Part shown: positions 52,470-60,688 of the stretch, piece after piece
Layout: every line of letters starts with the position of its first letter
Position numbering within the stretch: position 1 is the first letter of the stretch
Assembly: GCF_019278465.1 (NCBI RefSeq)
Contig: NZ_CP058983.1
Coordinates: 1,983,501-2,047,500, forward strand
Reading direction: 5' to 3'
DNA from: Tenacibaculum sp. AHE14PA
GTDB taxonomy: Bacteria; Bacteroidota; Bacteroidia; Flavobacteriales; Flavobacteriaceae
Length of the DNA: 64,000 bases
The notes under the pieces: model-generated
The model's database searches: none
The model's input: the letters and a program-made list of their open reading frames with translations, nothing else
Told to the model about the DNA's origin: nothing
Made by a program: the position numbers and the translations under genes

Positions 52470-53612
52470 ATGCGATTTCCTAAAAAACTTATCCAAAAAA
52501 TATCATCACGTAAAGAAGATACTTCTCTCAGGTCACTTGGTACTGGAACTCATTTAATAGATTTCTCTTCAAATGATTACTTAGGCTACGCTAAATCTGG
52601 TTTAATTTTCGATAAAACACATCAATTTTTAATTGATAAAAACATAAAGCAGAACGGAGCAACTGGTTCTCGTTTACTTTCTGGAAATCACAAACTATAT
52701 ATCAGCGTTGAAAAAAAAATCACTGAATTCCATAATACAGAGGCTGCTTTAATTTTCAATTCTGGCTACGATGCCAATATTGGTTTCTTTTCATCTGTAC
52801 CTCAACGAGGTGACATTATTTTATATGATGAATTTATTCATGCTTCTATTCGCGATGGTGTTCAATTATCAAACGCAAAAAGCTATAAGTTTAAGCATAA
52901 TGATATAGAAAACCTAGAGAATAGAATCCTAGGTATTAAAGCGGAATCTAAAAATCAAGAATCAGAAATTTATGTTGTTACCGAAACTGTTTTTTCTATG
53001 GATGGCGACTCGCCTGATTTAATTGCCATAGTTGAAACTTGTAAAAAACACAACGTTTATTTAATTGTAGATGAAGCACACGCTGTTGGTGTATTTAACA
53101 ATGGACTTGTTGAAAAACTGAATTTAGAAAATGATGTTTTTGCTAGAATTATAACTTTCGGTAAAGCATTAGGTTGTCACGGGGCCGTAATTTTAGGGAG
53201 CGGTGAACTGAAACAATACTTAATTAATTTTGCTAGAAGTTTTATTTATACCACAGGCTTACCGCCACATTCATTGGCAACCGTACATTGTGTTTACGAG
53301 GAGCTTGAGAGTTCTAACGGAATAGAGAACTCAAAAGTATTACATCAAAATATTCAGCATTTTATATCAGAAACAAAACGACTTAATTTAAAGTTTATAA
53401 ATAGTGACTCTGCAATTCATTGCTGCATAATACCTAGTAATGAAAAAGTAAAATATGTAGCTAAACAGCTTAAAGAAAAAGGATTCGAGGTAAAGCCAAT
53501 TTTATCTCCCACAGTAACAAAAGGAGAAGAAAGATTACGTTTCTGTTTACATGCTTATAATTCTAGGCTAGAAATCACCAATGTTTTAGAACATCTTGCT
53601 ATTTTTGTTTAA
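52470..53612 (+). CDS. bioF: 8-amino-7-oxononanoate synthase
   Basis: A 380-residue PLP enzyme that condenses pimeloyl-thioester with alanine, the first step of the biotin ring. The ATG at 52470 is chosen; an upstream in-frame extension would lie in the terminator. SFSSNDYLGY-like DFSSNDYLGYAKSG, TGSRLLSGNH, DEAHAVGV and PLP lysine K232 (TFGKALGCHG) are all present. It is the first gene of a plus-strand run with DUF2007 and bioD. Confidence 0.95.
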   Translation: MRFPKKLIQKISSRKEDTSLRSLGTGTHLIDFSSNDYLGYAKSGLIFDKTHQFLIDKNIKQNGATGSRLLSGNHKLYISVEKKITEFHNTEAALIFNSGYDANIGFFSSVPQRGDIILYDEFIHASIRDGVQLSNAKSYKFKHNDIENLENRILGIKAESKNQESEIYVVTETVFSMDGDSPDLIAIVETCKKHNVYLIVDEAHAVGVFNNGLVEKLNLENDVFARIITFGKALGCHGAVILGSGELKQYLINFARSFIYTTGLPPHSLATVHCVYEELESSNGIENSKVLHQNIQHFISETKRLNLKFINSDSAIHCCIIPSNEKVKYVAKQLKEKGFEVKPILSPTVTKGEERLRFCLHAYNSRLEITNVLEHLAIFV

Positions 53613-53621
53613 AAAAACATT

Positions 53622-53999
53622 ATGCGCGATAATTACACTATTTTAACTGTTTTTGAATATTCTACTGAAGCTCATCTTGTTAAATCTAAATTAGACTCAG
53701 ATAACATCAGAACTTTATTGATGGATGAAAAAACGATTGATTCTGATCCTTTAATAAGTCAAGCAATAGGCGGAGTAAAACTATTAGTACATAATGATGA
53801 TTTAGAAAAAGCATTAACTATTTATAATGAAATTAGAGTATATGAAAAAGATAAAAACGGTAATACTATTCACTGTGCAAACTGCAATTCTTCTAAAATA
53901 CTAGTTGCTCCACCACAACGAAAAAGCTTTTTCTATATGTTGTTTCCTTTTTTTGAAAGCAGAAAATTAATTTGTAATGATTGTAAAACAATCTTTTAA
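53622..53999 (+). CDS. DUF2007 domain-containing protein with a zinc-ribbon-like end
   Basis: A 125-residue protein. The N-terminal part (FEYSTEAHLVKSKLDSDNIRTLLMDE) is DUF2007, a putative signal-transducing family. The C-terminal part has CANCNSS and CNDCKTIF, two CxxC pairs about 40 residues apart that could bind zinc. It is embedded between bioF and bioD with 9- and 0-base gaps, so it is co-transcribed with biotin genes. Function unknown. Confidence 0.82.
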   Translation: MRDNYTILTVFEYSTEAHLVKSKLDSDNIRTLLMDEKTIDSDPLISQAIGGVKLLVHNDDLEKALTIYNEIRVYEKDKNGNTIHCANCNSSKILVAPPQRKSFFYMLFPFFESRKLICNDCKTIF

Positions 54000-54617
54000 A
54001 TGAAAAAATATTTTATTACCGGAATTTCTACTGAAGTAGGAAAAACCATTGCTTCTGCAATTATAACCGAAGCATTAAAAGCCGATTACTGGAAACCGAT
54101 ACAAGCAGGAGAATTAGAAACTTCAGATTCACACAAAATAAAACAGCTAATTTCTAATTCAGCTACTATAATTCACCCAAACTCCTATGCATTAAACACG
54201 CCTATGAGTCCGCATGCAGCTGCAGAAATAGACGGAATTACTGTTGAATTATCAAAAATAACAGCTCCTAAAACTGATAACAATTTAGTTATAGAAGGCG
54301 CTGGTGGATTATTAGTTCCGTTAAATAATTCGGATACCATTTTAGATATTATCAAACCCGATTATAAAGTAATTATTGTTTCTCGTCATTATTTAGGGAG
54401 CATTAACCATACTTTATTAACAGTGAATCTATTAAAAGAAAAAGGTTTTGATATTGCTATTATTTTCTCTGGAAATGAACATAAAACCACAGAAGACATT
54501 ATCACAAAAATGACAAACGTTTCTGTAATCGGGCGCATTGATGAAGAACCTTATTTTGATAAAAATGTAGTTAGAGAATACGCCGAGCTTTTTAAAGAAA
54601 AGCTATTGAATTTATAA
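54000..54617 (+). CDS. bioD: Dethiobiotin synthetase
   Basis: A 205-residue ATP-dependent enzyme closing the ureido ring of dethiobiotin. The P-loop GISTEVGKT is at residues 8-16, WKPIQAG follows, and the EGAGGLLVPL motif is in the middle. It starts directly after the DUF2007 stop. Confidence 0.95.
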   Translation: MKKYFITGISTEVGKTIASAIITEALKADYWKPIQAGELETSDSHKIKQLISNSATIIHPNSYALNTPMSPHAAAEIDGITVELSKITAPKTDNNLVIEGAGGLLVPLNNSDTILDIIKPDYKVIIVSRHYLGSINHTLLTVNLLKEKGFDIAIIFSGNEHKTTEDIITKMTNVSVIGRIDEEPYFDKNVVREYAELFKEKLLNL

Positions 54618-54644
54618 ACGCCACACTGAACTTATTTCAATATC

Positions 54645-54736
54645 ATGCGATGCTGAAATAAATTCAGCATGACGAAACACACAATAAACGAGACAAAAAC
54701 ACCAACGTAACGTCACCCTGAACTTGTTTCAGGGTC
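54645..54736 (+). repeat. 92-bp direct repeat with two REP palindromes, left of the GIY-YIG gene
   Basis: Palindrome A is GATGCTGAAATAAATTCAGC plus ATGACG, and palindrome B is CGTCACCCTGAACTTGTTTC plus AGGGTC, 36 bases apart. The unit matches 55034-55125 at 83 of 92 bases without gaps. A degenerate extra palindrome (CACACTGAACTTATTTCAAT) lies just before it at 54621-54644. Confidence 0.8.
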
Positions 54737-54746
54737 ACACAATACA

Positions 54747-55024
54747 ATGAAACAAAGTTATATTTACATATTAGCGAATAAATATCGAACTACATTTTAT
54801 ATTGGAGTTACAGTAAATTTATCTAAAAGAATCATTGAACATAAAGAAAGCGTAGCATCAAAATTTACTAAAAAATATAACGTTATTGATTTAATTTATT
54901 TCGAAGAATTTTCTGATATCAATCAAGCTATTGCTAGAGAAAACATTTAAAAAATTGGCATAAAGAATGGAAACTTAATTTAATTAAAGAATTAAATCCT
55001 ACTTTAAAAACATTAGATTATTAA
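54747..55024 (+). pseudogene. GIY-YIG nuclease-family gene broken by a frameshift
   Basis: The first frame (54747-54950) gives 67 residues: YIYILANKYRTTFYIGVT (the GIY-YIG core), RIIEHK with the conserved Arg, and AIARENI at the end. After the stop another frame continues NWHKEWKLNLIKELNPTLKTLDY to a stop at 55022-55024, the normal C terminus of single-domain GIY-YIG (UPF0213-like) proteins. One base in the A/T run near 54947-54956 would restore it. It is bracketed by 92-bp REP-pair repeats. Confidence 0.75.
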
Positions 55025-55033
55025 CTACTTTTG

Positions 55034-55125
55034 ATGCGATGCTGAAACAAGTTCAGCATGACGAAACATATAATAAATTAGACACAAATACCAACATAAC
55101 GTCACCCTGAACTTGTTTCAGGGTC
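55034..55125 (+). repeat. 92-bp direct repeat with two REP palindromes, right of the GIY-YIG gene
   Basis: Same order as the left unit: GATGCTGAAACAAGTTCAGC, then CGTCACCCTGAACTTGTTTC with AGGGTC. The B palindrome is identical to the left copy; differences lie mainly in the spacer. Confidence 0.8.
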
Positions 55126-55195
55126 GTATAATAAAAAGAAGTATACTTGCTAATTTAGTATTAAACTTATTATCAGTATAAAGAAAAAATAAAAA

Positions 55196-56461
55196 ATGAC
55201 ACTTCAAGAAAGAGATAAAAAGCATTTGTGGCATCCGTTAAAACAACACCAAACACATCCAGATAGTTTAGGAATTGTAAAAGCCAAAGGATGTATTTTA
55301 ACTGATGAAAATGGCAATGAATATATCGATGCTATTTCATCTTGGTATACTTGTATGTTTGGGCATTGTAACGATTTTATTACGAGTCGTGTTTACCAGC
55401 AAATGCAAACATTAGATCAAATAATGTTTAGTGATTTTACACACGAACCTGCTGTGAAATTATCCGAAGAACTGATTAAAATTCTTCCTGATAATCAAAA
55501 TAGAATTTTCTTTAACGATAACGGATCAACAGCTGTAGAAGCGGCTATTAAAATGGCATTGCAATACTATTTTAATAAAGGCGAAAAACGAACTACTTTC
55601 ATTGCTTTTGAAGATGGTTTTCATGGTGATACTTTCGGTGCCATGTCGGTTTCTGGCTTATCGGCTTACAACGGGCCGTTTGAAGATTTTTTAATGGATA
55701 TTGAGCGTATTCCTGTTCCGAACGGGAAAAACAATCAAGAAATTTTAAATCAGTTAGAAAAAATCGTTGTCAAAAATGATATCGCCGGCTTTATTTACGA
55801 ACCTTTAGTGCAAGGTGCTGCCGGAATGAAAATTCATGAAGCAGAAGATTTAAACGAGATTTTAAATTTCTGCAAAGAAAATAATATTTTAATGATTGCT
55901 GATGAAGTGATGACTGGCTTCGGAAAAACAGGAAATCATTTTGCTTCGGATGAAGTTGCTACAAAACCAGATATTATTTGTTTAAGTAAAGCTTTAACTG
56001 CTGGTTTAGTGCCAATGGCAATTACCTCTTGTACTGAAGAAATTTATAGTACTTTTTTAAGCAATGATATTGCAAAAGGTTTTTTTCATTGCCACACCTA
56101 TTCAGCAAATCCTATTGCTTGTAGCGCTGCTTTGGCTAGTATCGAATTACTACAATCTAAAGAAATTCAAGAAAGCATTCAAACTATTATAACTTCTCAC
56201 AAAACGTTTGAAGAACGTATTAAAAAGCACCCAAAAGTAACAACTACAAGAACTAAAGGTGTAATTTTAGCAATCGATTTAAAAACCAATGCGAATCGTT
56301 ACGGTACTTTACGAGACCAATTATTAAAACACTTTATGAATGACGGCGTGTTTTTACGTCCGTTAGGAAATACCATTTATATTCAACCGCCTTATGTAAT
56401 TACAAAAGAGCAGTTACAAAAAGTATACACCACTATCGAAAAGGTTTTAGATATCTTCTAA
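55196..56461 (+). CDS. bioA: Adenosylmethionine-8-amino-7-oxononanoate aminotransferase
   Basis: A 421-residue class III PLP aminotransferase that makes diaminopelargonate using SAM. FFNDNGSTAVEAAIKMALQY, FHGDTFGAMSVSG, ADEVMTGFGKTG and PLP lysine K265 (LSKALTAG) are present. WHPLKQHQ at the N terminus and SSWYTCMFGH are typical of BioA. Its 3' end overlaps the convergent Coa1-type gene by 15 bases. Confidence 0.95.
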   Translation: MTLQERDKKHLWHPLKQHQTHPDSLGIVKAKGCILTDENGNEYIDAISSWYTCMFGHCNDFITSRVYQQMQTLDQIMFSDFTHEPAVKLSEELIKILPDNQNRIFFNDNGSTAVEAAIKMALQYYFNKGEKRTTFIAFEDGFHGDTFGAMSVSGLSAYNGPFEDFLMDIERIPVPNGKNNQEILNQLEKIVVKNDIAGFIYEPLVQGAAGMKIHEAEDLNEILNFCKENNILMIADEVMTGFGKTGNHFASDEVATKPDIICLSKALTAGLVPMAITSCTEEIYSTFLSNDIAKGFFHCHTYSANPIACSAALASIELLQSKEIQESIQTIITSHKTFEERIKKHPKVTTTRTKGVILAIDLKTNANRYGTLRDQLLKHFMNDGVFLRPLGNTIYIQPPYVITKEQLQKVYTTIEKVLDIF

Positions 56462-56896
56462 AACCTTTTCTTTAACTAATAAATTAATTTCTTCTTGTGT
56501 TTCTTTAATACGCACATATAAATCTTCATAAATCCATTCGCCATTAGTTCTTATTCCGCGAATAATTAATGTTCCTTTTCCGTTTGGTCCCGAAATCGGA
56601 ATTGAGAAATCAACATCTCCTTCATCATTGTTTATAGATATATTTCCTGATGGAATTCCGTATTTTTCAATTGGTTCTCCTAAATAACGAAGTACTTCTT
56701 TATTCTTAGAAGCTTGTTCTATAGCATACTCTACAGGCGTAGCATTTGTAATCATTTCTGATATACCAAAAAACGCAGCGCCAATACCAAAAACAAATAA
56801 TAAAATAAGTCCGATACATCCACAGCCACAACCACCAACAGGCACTACCCACCCCCAATTTCTACCAAACCAACTTTTTTGTTCTTGCACTTCCAT
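56447..56896 (-). CDS. Coa1/Tim21-domain membrane protein
   Basis: A 149-residue protein from ATG 56896; a GTG at 56914 would add six residues. One or two short hydrophobic stretches (GCGCGCIGLILLFVFGIGAAFFGI) with a Gly/Cys-rich lead are followed by a soluble domain with YLGEPIEKYG and ISGPNGKGTLIIRG, as in Coa1/Tim21-domain proteins annotated as cytochrome c oxidase assembly factor-like in Bacteroidetes. Function in this organism is unknown. It opposes bioA. Confidence 0.75.
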   Translation of the reverse strand: MEVQEQKSWFGRNWGWVVPVGGCGCGCIGLILLFVFGIGAAFFGISEMITNATPVEYAIEQASKNKEVLRYLGEPIEKYGIPSGNISINNDEGDVDFSIPISGPNGKGTLIIRGIRTNGEWIYEDLYVRIKETQEEINLLVKEKVLEDI

Positions 56897-56980
56897 TTGT
56901 TCTCTTTTTTTCACAATATAAATATTTATTTATTTCGTAATGCTTGATTTTACCATTATTTTTGTGAAAACTTTAATACG

Positions 56981-58123
56981 TTGAAAGAACCAATTTCTAT
57001 TACCTCTTTTGCTTCCATTTCTGCTTTAGGAAGTACTCCTGAGCAAATTTGGGAAAACTATTTAAATACAAAACATTTCTTAACGCTAAGAGAAAATGTT
57101 TGGACAGGTAGCTTGAATCAACAAGATAAACTTGCTATTACAGCAATAAGAAATTCAGATAATAAATATAAAAACTTAGACGATTCGGTTATATACACTT
57201 TATATGTAGCAAGAAAGGCTATTGAAAAAACAAATTGGAATTCTGAAGATAACTTCGGAATTAATATTGGTTCGTCGAGAGGAGCAACTTCTTTATTTGA
57301 GAAATATCACAAAGAATTTTTAGAAACCGGTAAATCTTCAACCTTAAGTTCGCCAACCACTACATTAGGAAATATTTCTTCTTGGATTGCACATGATTTA
57401 CAAAGTAACGGACCTGAAATTTCGCATTCAATAACCTGCTCTACAGGATTGCACTCTTTGTTAAACGGCGTTGCTTGGTTACAATCAGGCATGTCAGAAA
57501 AATTTATGATTGGTGCTAGTGAAGCTTCTTTAACTAATTTTACGATTGCCCAAATGCAAGCGTTAAAAGTGTACTCGAAAGAAACTGATGAATATCCGTG
57601 TAAAGCTTTTGATTTAGAAAAGAAACGAAACACGATGGTTTTAGGAGAAGCTGCAGCCGTTTTTTGTTTAGAAAAAGGAGTTCAAGAAAATGCAGTTGCA
57701 CTTATTAAAGGTGTAGGTTATGCTACAGAAGTTTTAAAACACAACACTTCGGTTACCGCAAATGCAGATTGTTTTCAGAAATCTATGAAAATGGCTTTAG
57801 GTACAATTTCTCCTGATGAAATTGATGTTATTGTAATGCACGCACCAGGAACTATTAAAGGAGATTCATCAGAAATTAACGCCATCCAAAAAGTTTTTAG
57901 TAACAAAACACCTTTCTTAACTACTAATAAGTGGAAAGTAGGGCATACTTTCGGTACTTCTGGCTTACTTAGTTTAGAATTAGCCGTCTTTATATTGCAA
58001 TATCAAAAAGCAATTGAAGTTCCGTTTGCAAAAAAACAAAATCAACCAAAAAAAATAACTAAAGTATTAGTAAATGCAGTTGGTTTTGGCGGGAATGCCG
58101 TTTCTGTTTTATTGACGAAATAA
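56981..58123 (+). CDS. Beta-ketoacyl synthase family protein in the biotin locus
   Basis: A 380-residue ketosynthase starting at TTG 56981 (MKEPISITSFASISALG), since no ATG fits. The catalytic triad is intact: C153 (TCSTG), H287 (VMHAPGT) and H322 (KVGHTFGTSG). It is shorter than FabF and lacks close similarity to BioZ as far as can be seen. Between bioA and bioB, it may help make the pimeloyl precursor; that role is inferred from place only. Confidence 0.85.
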   Translation: MKEPISITSFASISALGSTPEQIWENYLNTKHFLTLRENVWTGSLNQQDKLAITAIRNSDNKYKNLDDSVIYTLYVARKAIEKTNWNSEDNFGINIGSSRGATSLFEKYHKEFLETGKSSTLSSPTTTLGNISSWIAHDLQSNGPEISHSITCSTGLHSLLNGVAWLQSGMSEKFMIGASEASLTNFTIAQMQALKVYSKETDEYPCKAFDLEKKRNTMVLGEAAAVFCLEKGVQENAVALIKGVGYATEVLKHNTSVTANADCFQKSMKMALGTISPDEIDVIVMHAPGTIKGDSSEINAIQKVFSNKTPFLTTNKWKVGHTFGTSGLLSLELAVFILQYQKAIEVPFAKKQNQPKKITKVLVNAVGFGGNAVSVLLTK

Positions 58124-58180
58124 TAGTGCTTCTTTCAGTCAATTTATTTACTTTTAGTAACTTATTAAAATAATTGCTTT

Positions 58181-58753
58181 ATGATGGAATGGTTTATTGA
58201 ATTAACTTCTTTTCAGAAAATGTATTGGGTTGTTACAATTGGTTCAACCATAATATTTTTATTAGTTCTTATAAGTACTTTTGTGGGAGCTGATACTGAT
58301 GATATAGGTGATGTTGATGCTGAAATAGATGCCGATACTGGTGCCGGATTTCAATTTTTCACCTTTAAAAACATGGTTGCTTTTTTCACCATTTTTGGAT
58401 GGAGCGGAATTGCAAGTATCGATGCAGGAAACTCAAAAGGTATTACCTTATTTATTTCTATTTTCTGTGGATTATTAATGATGACAGCAATGGCAGCATT
58501 ATTTTACTACATCAGTAAATTAACTTCTAGCGGAACTTTAAAAATGGAAAATGCGCTAAACGCTATTGGCGAAGTGTATTTAACCGTAGGAGCTAAAAAA
58601 TCTAAAATAGGAAAAGTACACGTTAAAGTACAAAACTCATTAAGAGAATTAGAGGCGCTTACAAATTGCGATACAGATTTAACACAGGGAACTGTGATAA
58701 AAGTAATTGAAGTAACACCAAACGGATTATTAATTATTGAACCTCAAAAATAA
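58181..58753 (+). CDS. NfeD-like (YuaF type) membrane protein
   Basis: A 190-residue protein with three hydrophobic helices (about 15-37, 60-85, 88-112), an Asp-rich loop (GADTDDIGDVDAEIDADTG), and a C-terminal OB-fold-like domain (NAIGEVYLTVGAKKSKIGKVHVKV) typical of NfeD/YuaF. YuaF partners the flotillin YuaG; here the flotillin gene starts 9 bases after this stop, the same pairing. Confidence 0.85.
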   Translation: MMEWFIELTSFQKMYWVVTIGSTIIFLLVLISTFVGADTDDIGDVDAEIDADTGAGFQFFTFKNMVAFFTIFGWSGIASIDAGNSKGITLFISIFCGLLMMTAMAALFYYISKLTSSGTLKMENALNAIGEVYLTVGAKKSKIGKVHVKVQNSLRELEALTNCDTDLTQGTVIKVIEVTPNGLLIIEPQK

Positions 58754-58762
58754 AAATTGACT

Positions 58763-60181
58763 ATGCTAAAAGGAACATTATTACAAATTGATGGGTTTGC
58801 AGGACCTATCGGAATCATTATTGCGATTCTATTTATTTTTATCTTATTTATCACTCTAATTAAACGCTATAAAAGATGTCCTTCAGACAGAATTTTAGTA
58901 GTTTATGGTAAAGTTGGTGGTGGCCAATCGGCAAAATGTATTCATGGTGGAGCCGCATTTATTTTTCCGGTAATTCAAGATTATCAATTTTTAGATTTAA
59001 CACCTATTTCGATAGAAGTAAATTTAGTAAACGCACTTTCTAAACAAAATATTCGTGTAAATGTACCAAGTAGATTTACAATTGGAGTTTCTACAGAGCC
59101 AGGAATTATGCAGAATGCTGCAGAAAGATTGTTAGGTTTAGATCAAGATAGTATTCAAGATTTGGCGCAAGAAATTATTTTTGGTCAGTTACGTTTAGTT
59201 GTTGCTTCTATGGATATAGAAGAAATTAACAATGATAGAGATAAGTTTTTAACCAATATTTCTCAGTCTGTAGAAACAGAATTAAAGAAAGTAGGATTAA
59301 AATTAATCAACGTAAATATTACAGATATTGTTGATGAATCTGGCTATATTGAAGCTTTAGGTAAAGAAGCCGCTGCACATGCAATTAACGCCGCTCGTAA
59401 ATCTGTTGCCGAAAAAACAAGAGATGGTTCTATTGGTGAAGCAAATGCTGTACAAGACGAAAGAAGTCAGGTAGCTGCTGCAAATGCAAAAGCTGTAGAA
59501 GGAGAAAACACAGCAAAGATTGCCGTAGCTAATTCAGATTCTTTACGTAGACAGCGTGAAGCAGAAGCAGAACGTACCGCAATTGCATCAGAAAAAGTAC
59601 AAACAGCAAACGCATTAAAAGAATCGTATGCTGCAGAGCAAGATGCAGAAGTTGCTAGGGCAGAAAGAGAACGCTCTTCTCAATTAGCAGATATTATTGT
59701 TCCTGCCGAAATTGATAAAAGAAAAGTTGAAATTGATGCGGAAGCAAAAGCTGAAAATATTAGAAGAATTGCAAAAGGTGAAGCCGATGCCATTTTATTT
59801 AAAGCACAAGCAGAAGCACAAGGTTTATATGAAGTTTTAACAAAGCAAGCAGCTGGTTTAGATCAGGTTGTAAAAGCAGCTGGTAATAGCTCTAAAGACG
59901 CGGTTTTACTTTTAATTGCTGATAAATTACCAGAACTGGTTAAAACACAAGCCGAAGCTATTAAAAATATTAAGATTGATAAAATTACTGTTTGGGAAAA
60001 CGGTGGCGGAAAAGACGGTAAATCATCAACGTCTAACTTTATTTCTGGAATGTACAAAGCAGTACCACCTTTACAAGAAATGTTTAATATGGCTGGTATG
60101 GAATTGCCTGAGTATTTAAAAGGTAAAGAATTACCGACTACAAATATTGAAGAAGCTAAAGAAGATAATTCGCCTTCTTAA
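58763..60181 (+). CDS. Flotillin-like SPFH-domain protein
   Basis: A 472-residue protein from ATG 58763 (MLKGTLLQIDG); a TTG two codons upstream is less likely. An N-terminal membrane helix (about 13-33), an SPFH domain (about 40-215) and a long Ala/Glu-rich coiled-coil region (about 220-340) match YuaG/FloT. Flotillins organise membrane microdomains. It forms a two-gene unit with the NfeD-like protein. Confidence 0.92.
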   Translation: MLKGTLLQIDGFAGPIGIIIAILFIFILFITLIKRYKRCPSDRILVVYGKVGGGQSAKCIHGGAAFIFPVIQDYQFLDLTPISIEVNLVNALSKQNIRVNVPSRFTIGVSTEPGIMQNAAERLLGLDQDSIQDLAQEIIFGQLRLVVASMDIEEINNDRDKFLTNISQSVETELKKVGLKLINVNITDIVDESGYIEALGKEAAAHAINAARKSVAEKTRDGSIGEANAVQDERSQVAAANAKAVEGENTAKIAVANSDSLRRQREAEAERTAIASEKVQTANALKESYAAEQDAEVARAERERSSQLADIIVPAEIDKRKVEIDAEAKAENIRRIAKGEADAILFKAQAEAQGLYEVLTKQAAGLDQVVKAAGNSSKDAVLLLIADKLPELVKTQAEAIKNIKIDKITVWENGGGKDGKSSTSNFISGMYKAVPPLQEMFNMAGMELPEYLKGKELPTTNIEEAKEDNSPS

Positions 60182-60200
60182 ACTTTAAAATAATAAATAT

Positions 60201-60229
60201 AAAATTCCGCTTTCATAGCGGAATTTTTG
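60201..60229 (+). terminator. Terminator of the NfeD-flotillin unit
   Basis: AAAATTCCGCT, loop TTCAT, AGCGGAATTTTT, 19 bases past the flotillin stop. Confidence 0.85.
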
Positions 60230-60306
60230 TTTTTAGCAATTCTTTACTTTCTACGGATAAAAATAGTTAATAAATAACTGTTTTGATTCAGAACTCGATA
60301 CAAGCG

Positions 60307-60337
60307 CGTCATTCTGAATTTATTTCAGAATCGCATC
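60307..60337. repeat. Single REP palindrome (CTGAA type)
   Basis: CGTCATTCTGAATTTATTTC then AGAATCGCATC. Same family as the palindromes at 10913-10995 and around the GIY-YIG gene, but unpaired here. Confidence 0.7.
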
Positions 60338-60427
60338 TTTACAACAAACAGTGTTGACTCATTATGAGAACCTAAAACAAGTTCGTTGACTTAGATATTA
60401 TTATCAAAACACGATCTATTAATTGTC

Positions 60428-60481
60428 TGTTCGAGCGGAGTCGAGAACTCGTTAAGCTTAAAACAATTTCGACTCCGCTAA
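60428..60481. repeat. Inverted pair of TCGAGCGGAGTCGA type
   Basis: GTTCGAGCGGAGTCGAGAAC and, 24 bases on, TTTCGACTCCGCT. The core is the same palindrome found inside the dehydrogenase gene at 63184-63213 and in the loop of structured repeat copy 2. Confidence 0.6.
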
Positions 60482-60548
60482 ATTTGACAATAAAGAATGG
60501 AGGTTAACTATTAAGACATAGAAATTACTCTCTCTTTACAAACAAGTT

Positions 60549-60625
60549 TAGCCCTGATAGAGCGGTTTGTTTGAGCTCTTTTTTATTTTTTTAAAAAAAG
60601 CGAGTAGCGAAAGCAGGAAATAGCT
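60549..60625 (+). repeat. Structured dispersed repeat, copy 3
   Basis: TTAGCCCTGATAGAGCGGTT at the 5' side and AGTAGCGAAAGCAGGAAATA plus GCT at the 3' side. CCTG pairs with CAGG and AGC with GCT, around a T-run/A-run stem (TTTTTTT/AAAAAAA). Less similar in its middle than copies 1 and 2. Confidence 0.55.
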
Positions 60626-60688
60626 TCTAAAAAGAAATAAAAAGCCAATTAGTTTTTTTATTTTTGACAACACAAACAACTTGAATTT

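Larger units (their letters stand above)
60182..60688. other. Repeat-rich intergenic region before bioB
   Basis: No credible gene. In order: the flotillin terminator, a single REP palindrome (60307-60337), a TCGAGCGGAGTCGAGAA-type inverted pair (60428-60481), the third structured repeat (60549-60625), and TATTTTTG (60659-60666), a likely -7 element for bioB with no clear -33 match. It shows repeats gathered in one gap. Confidence 0.65.
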
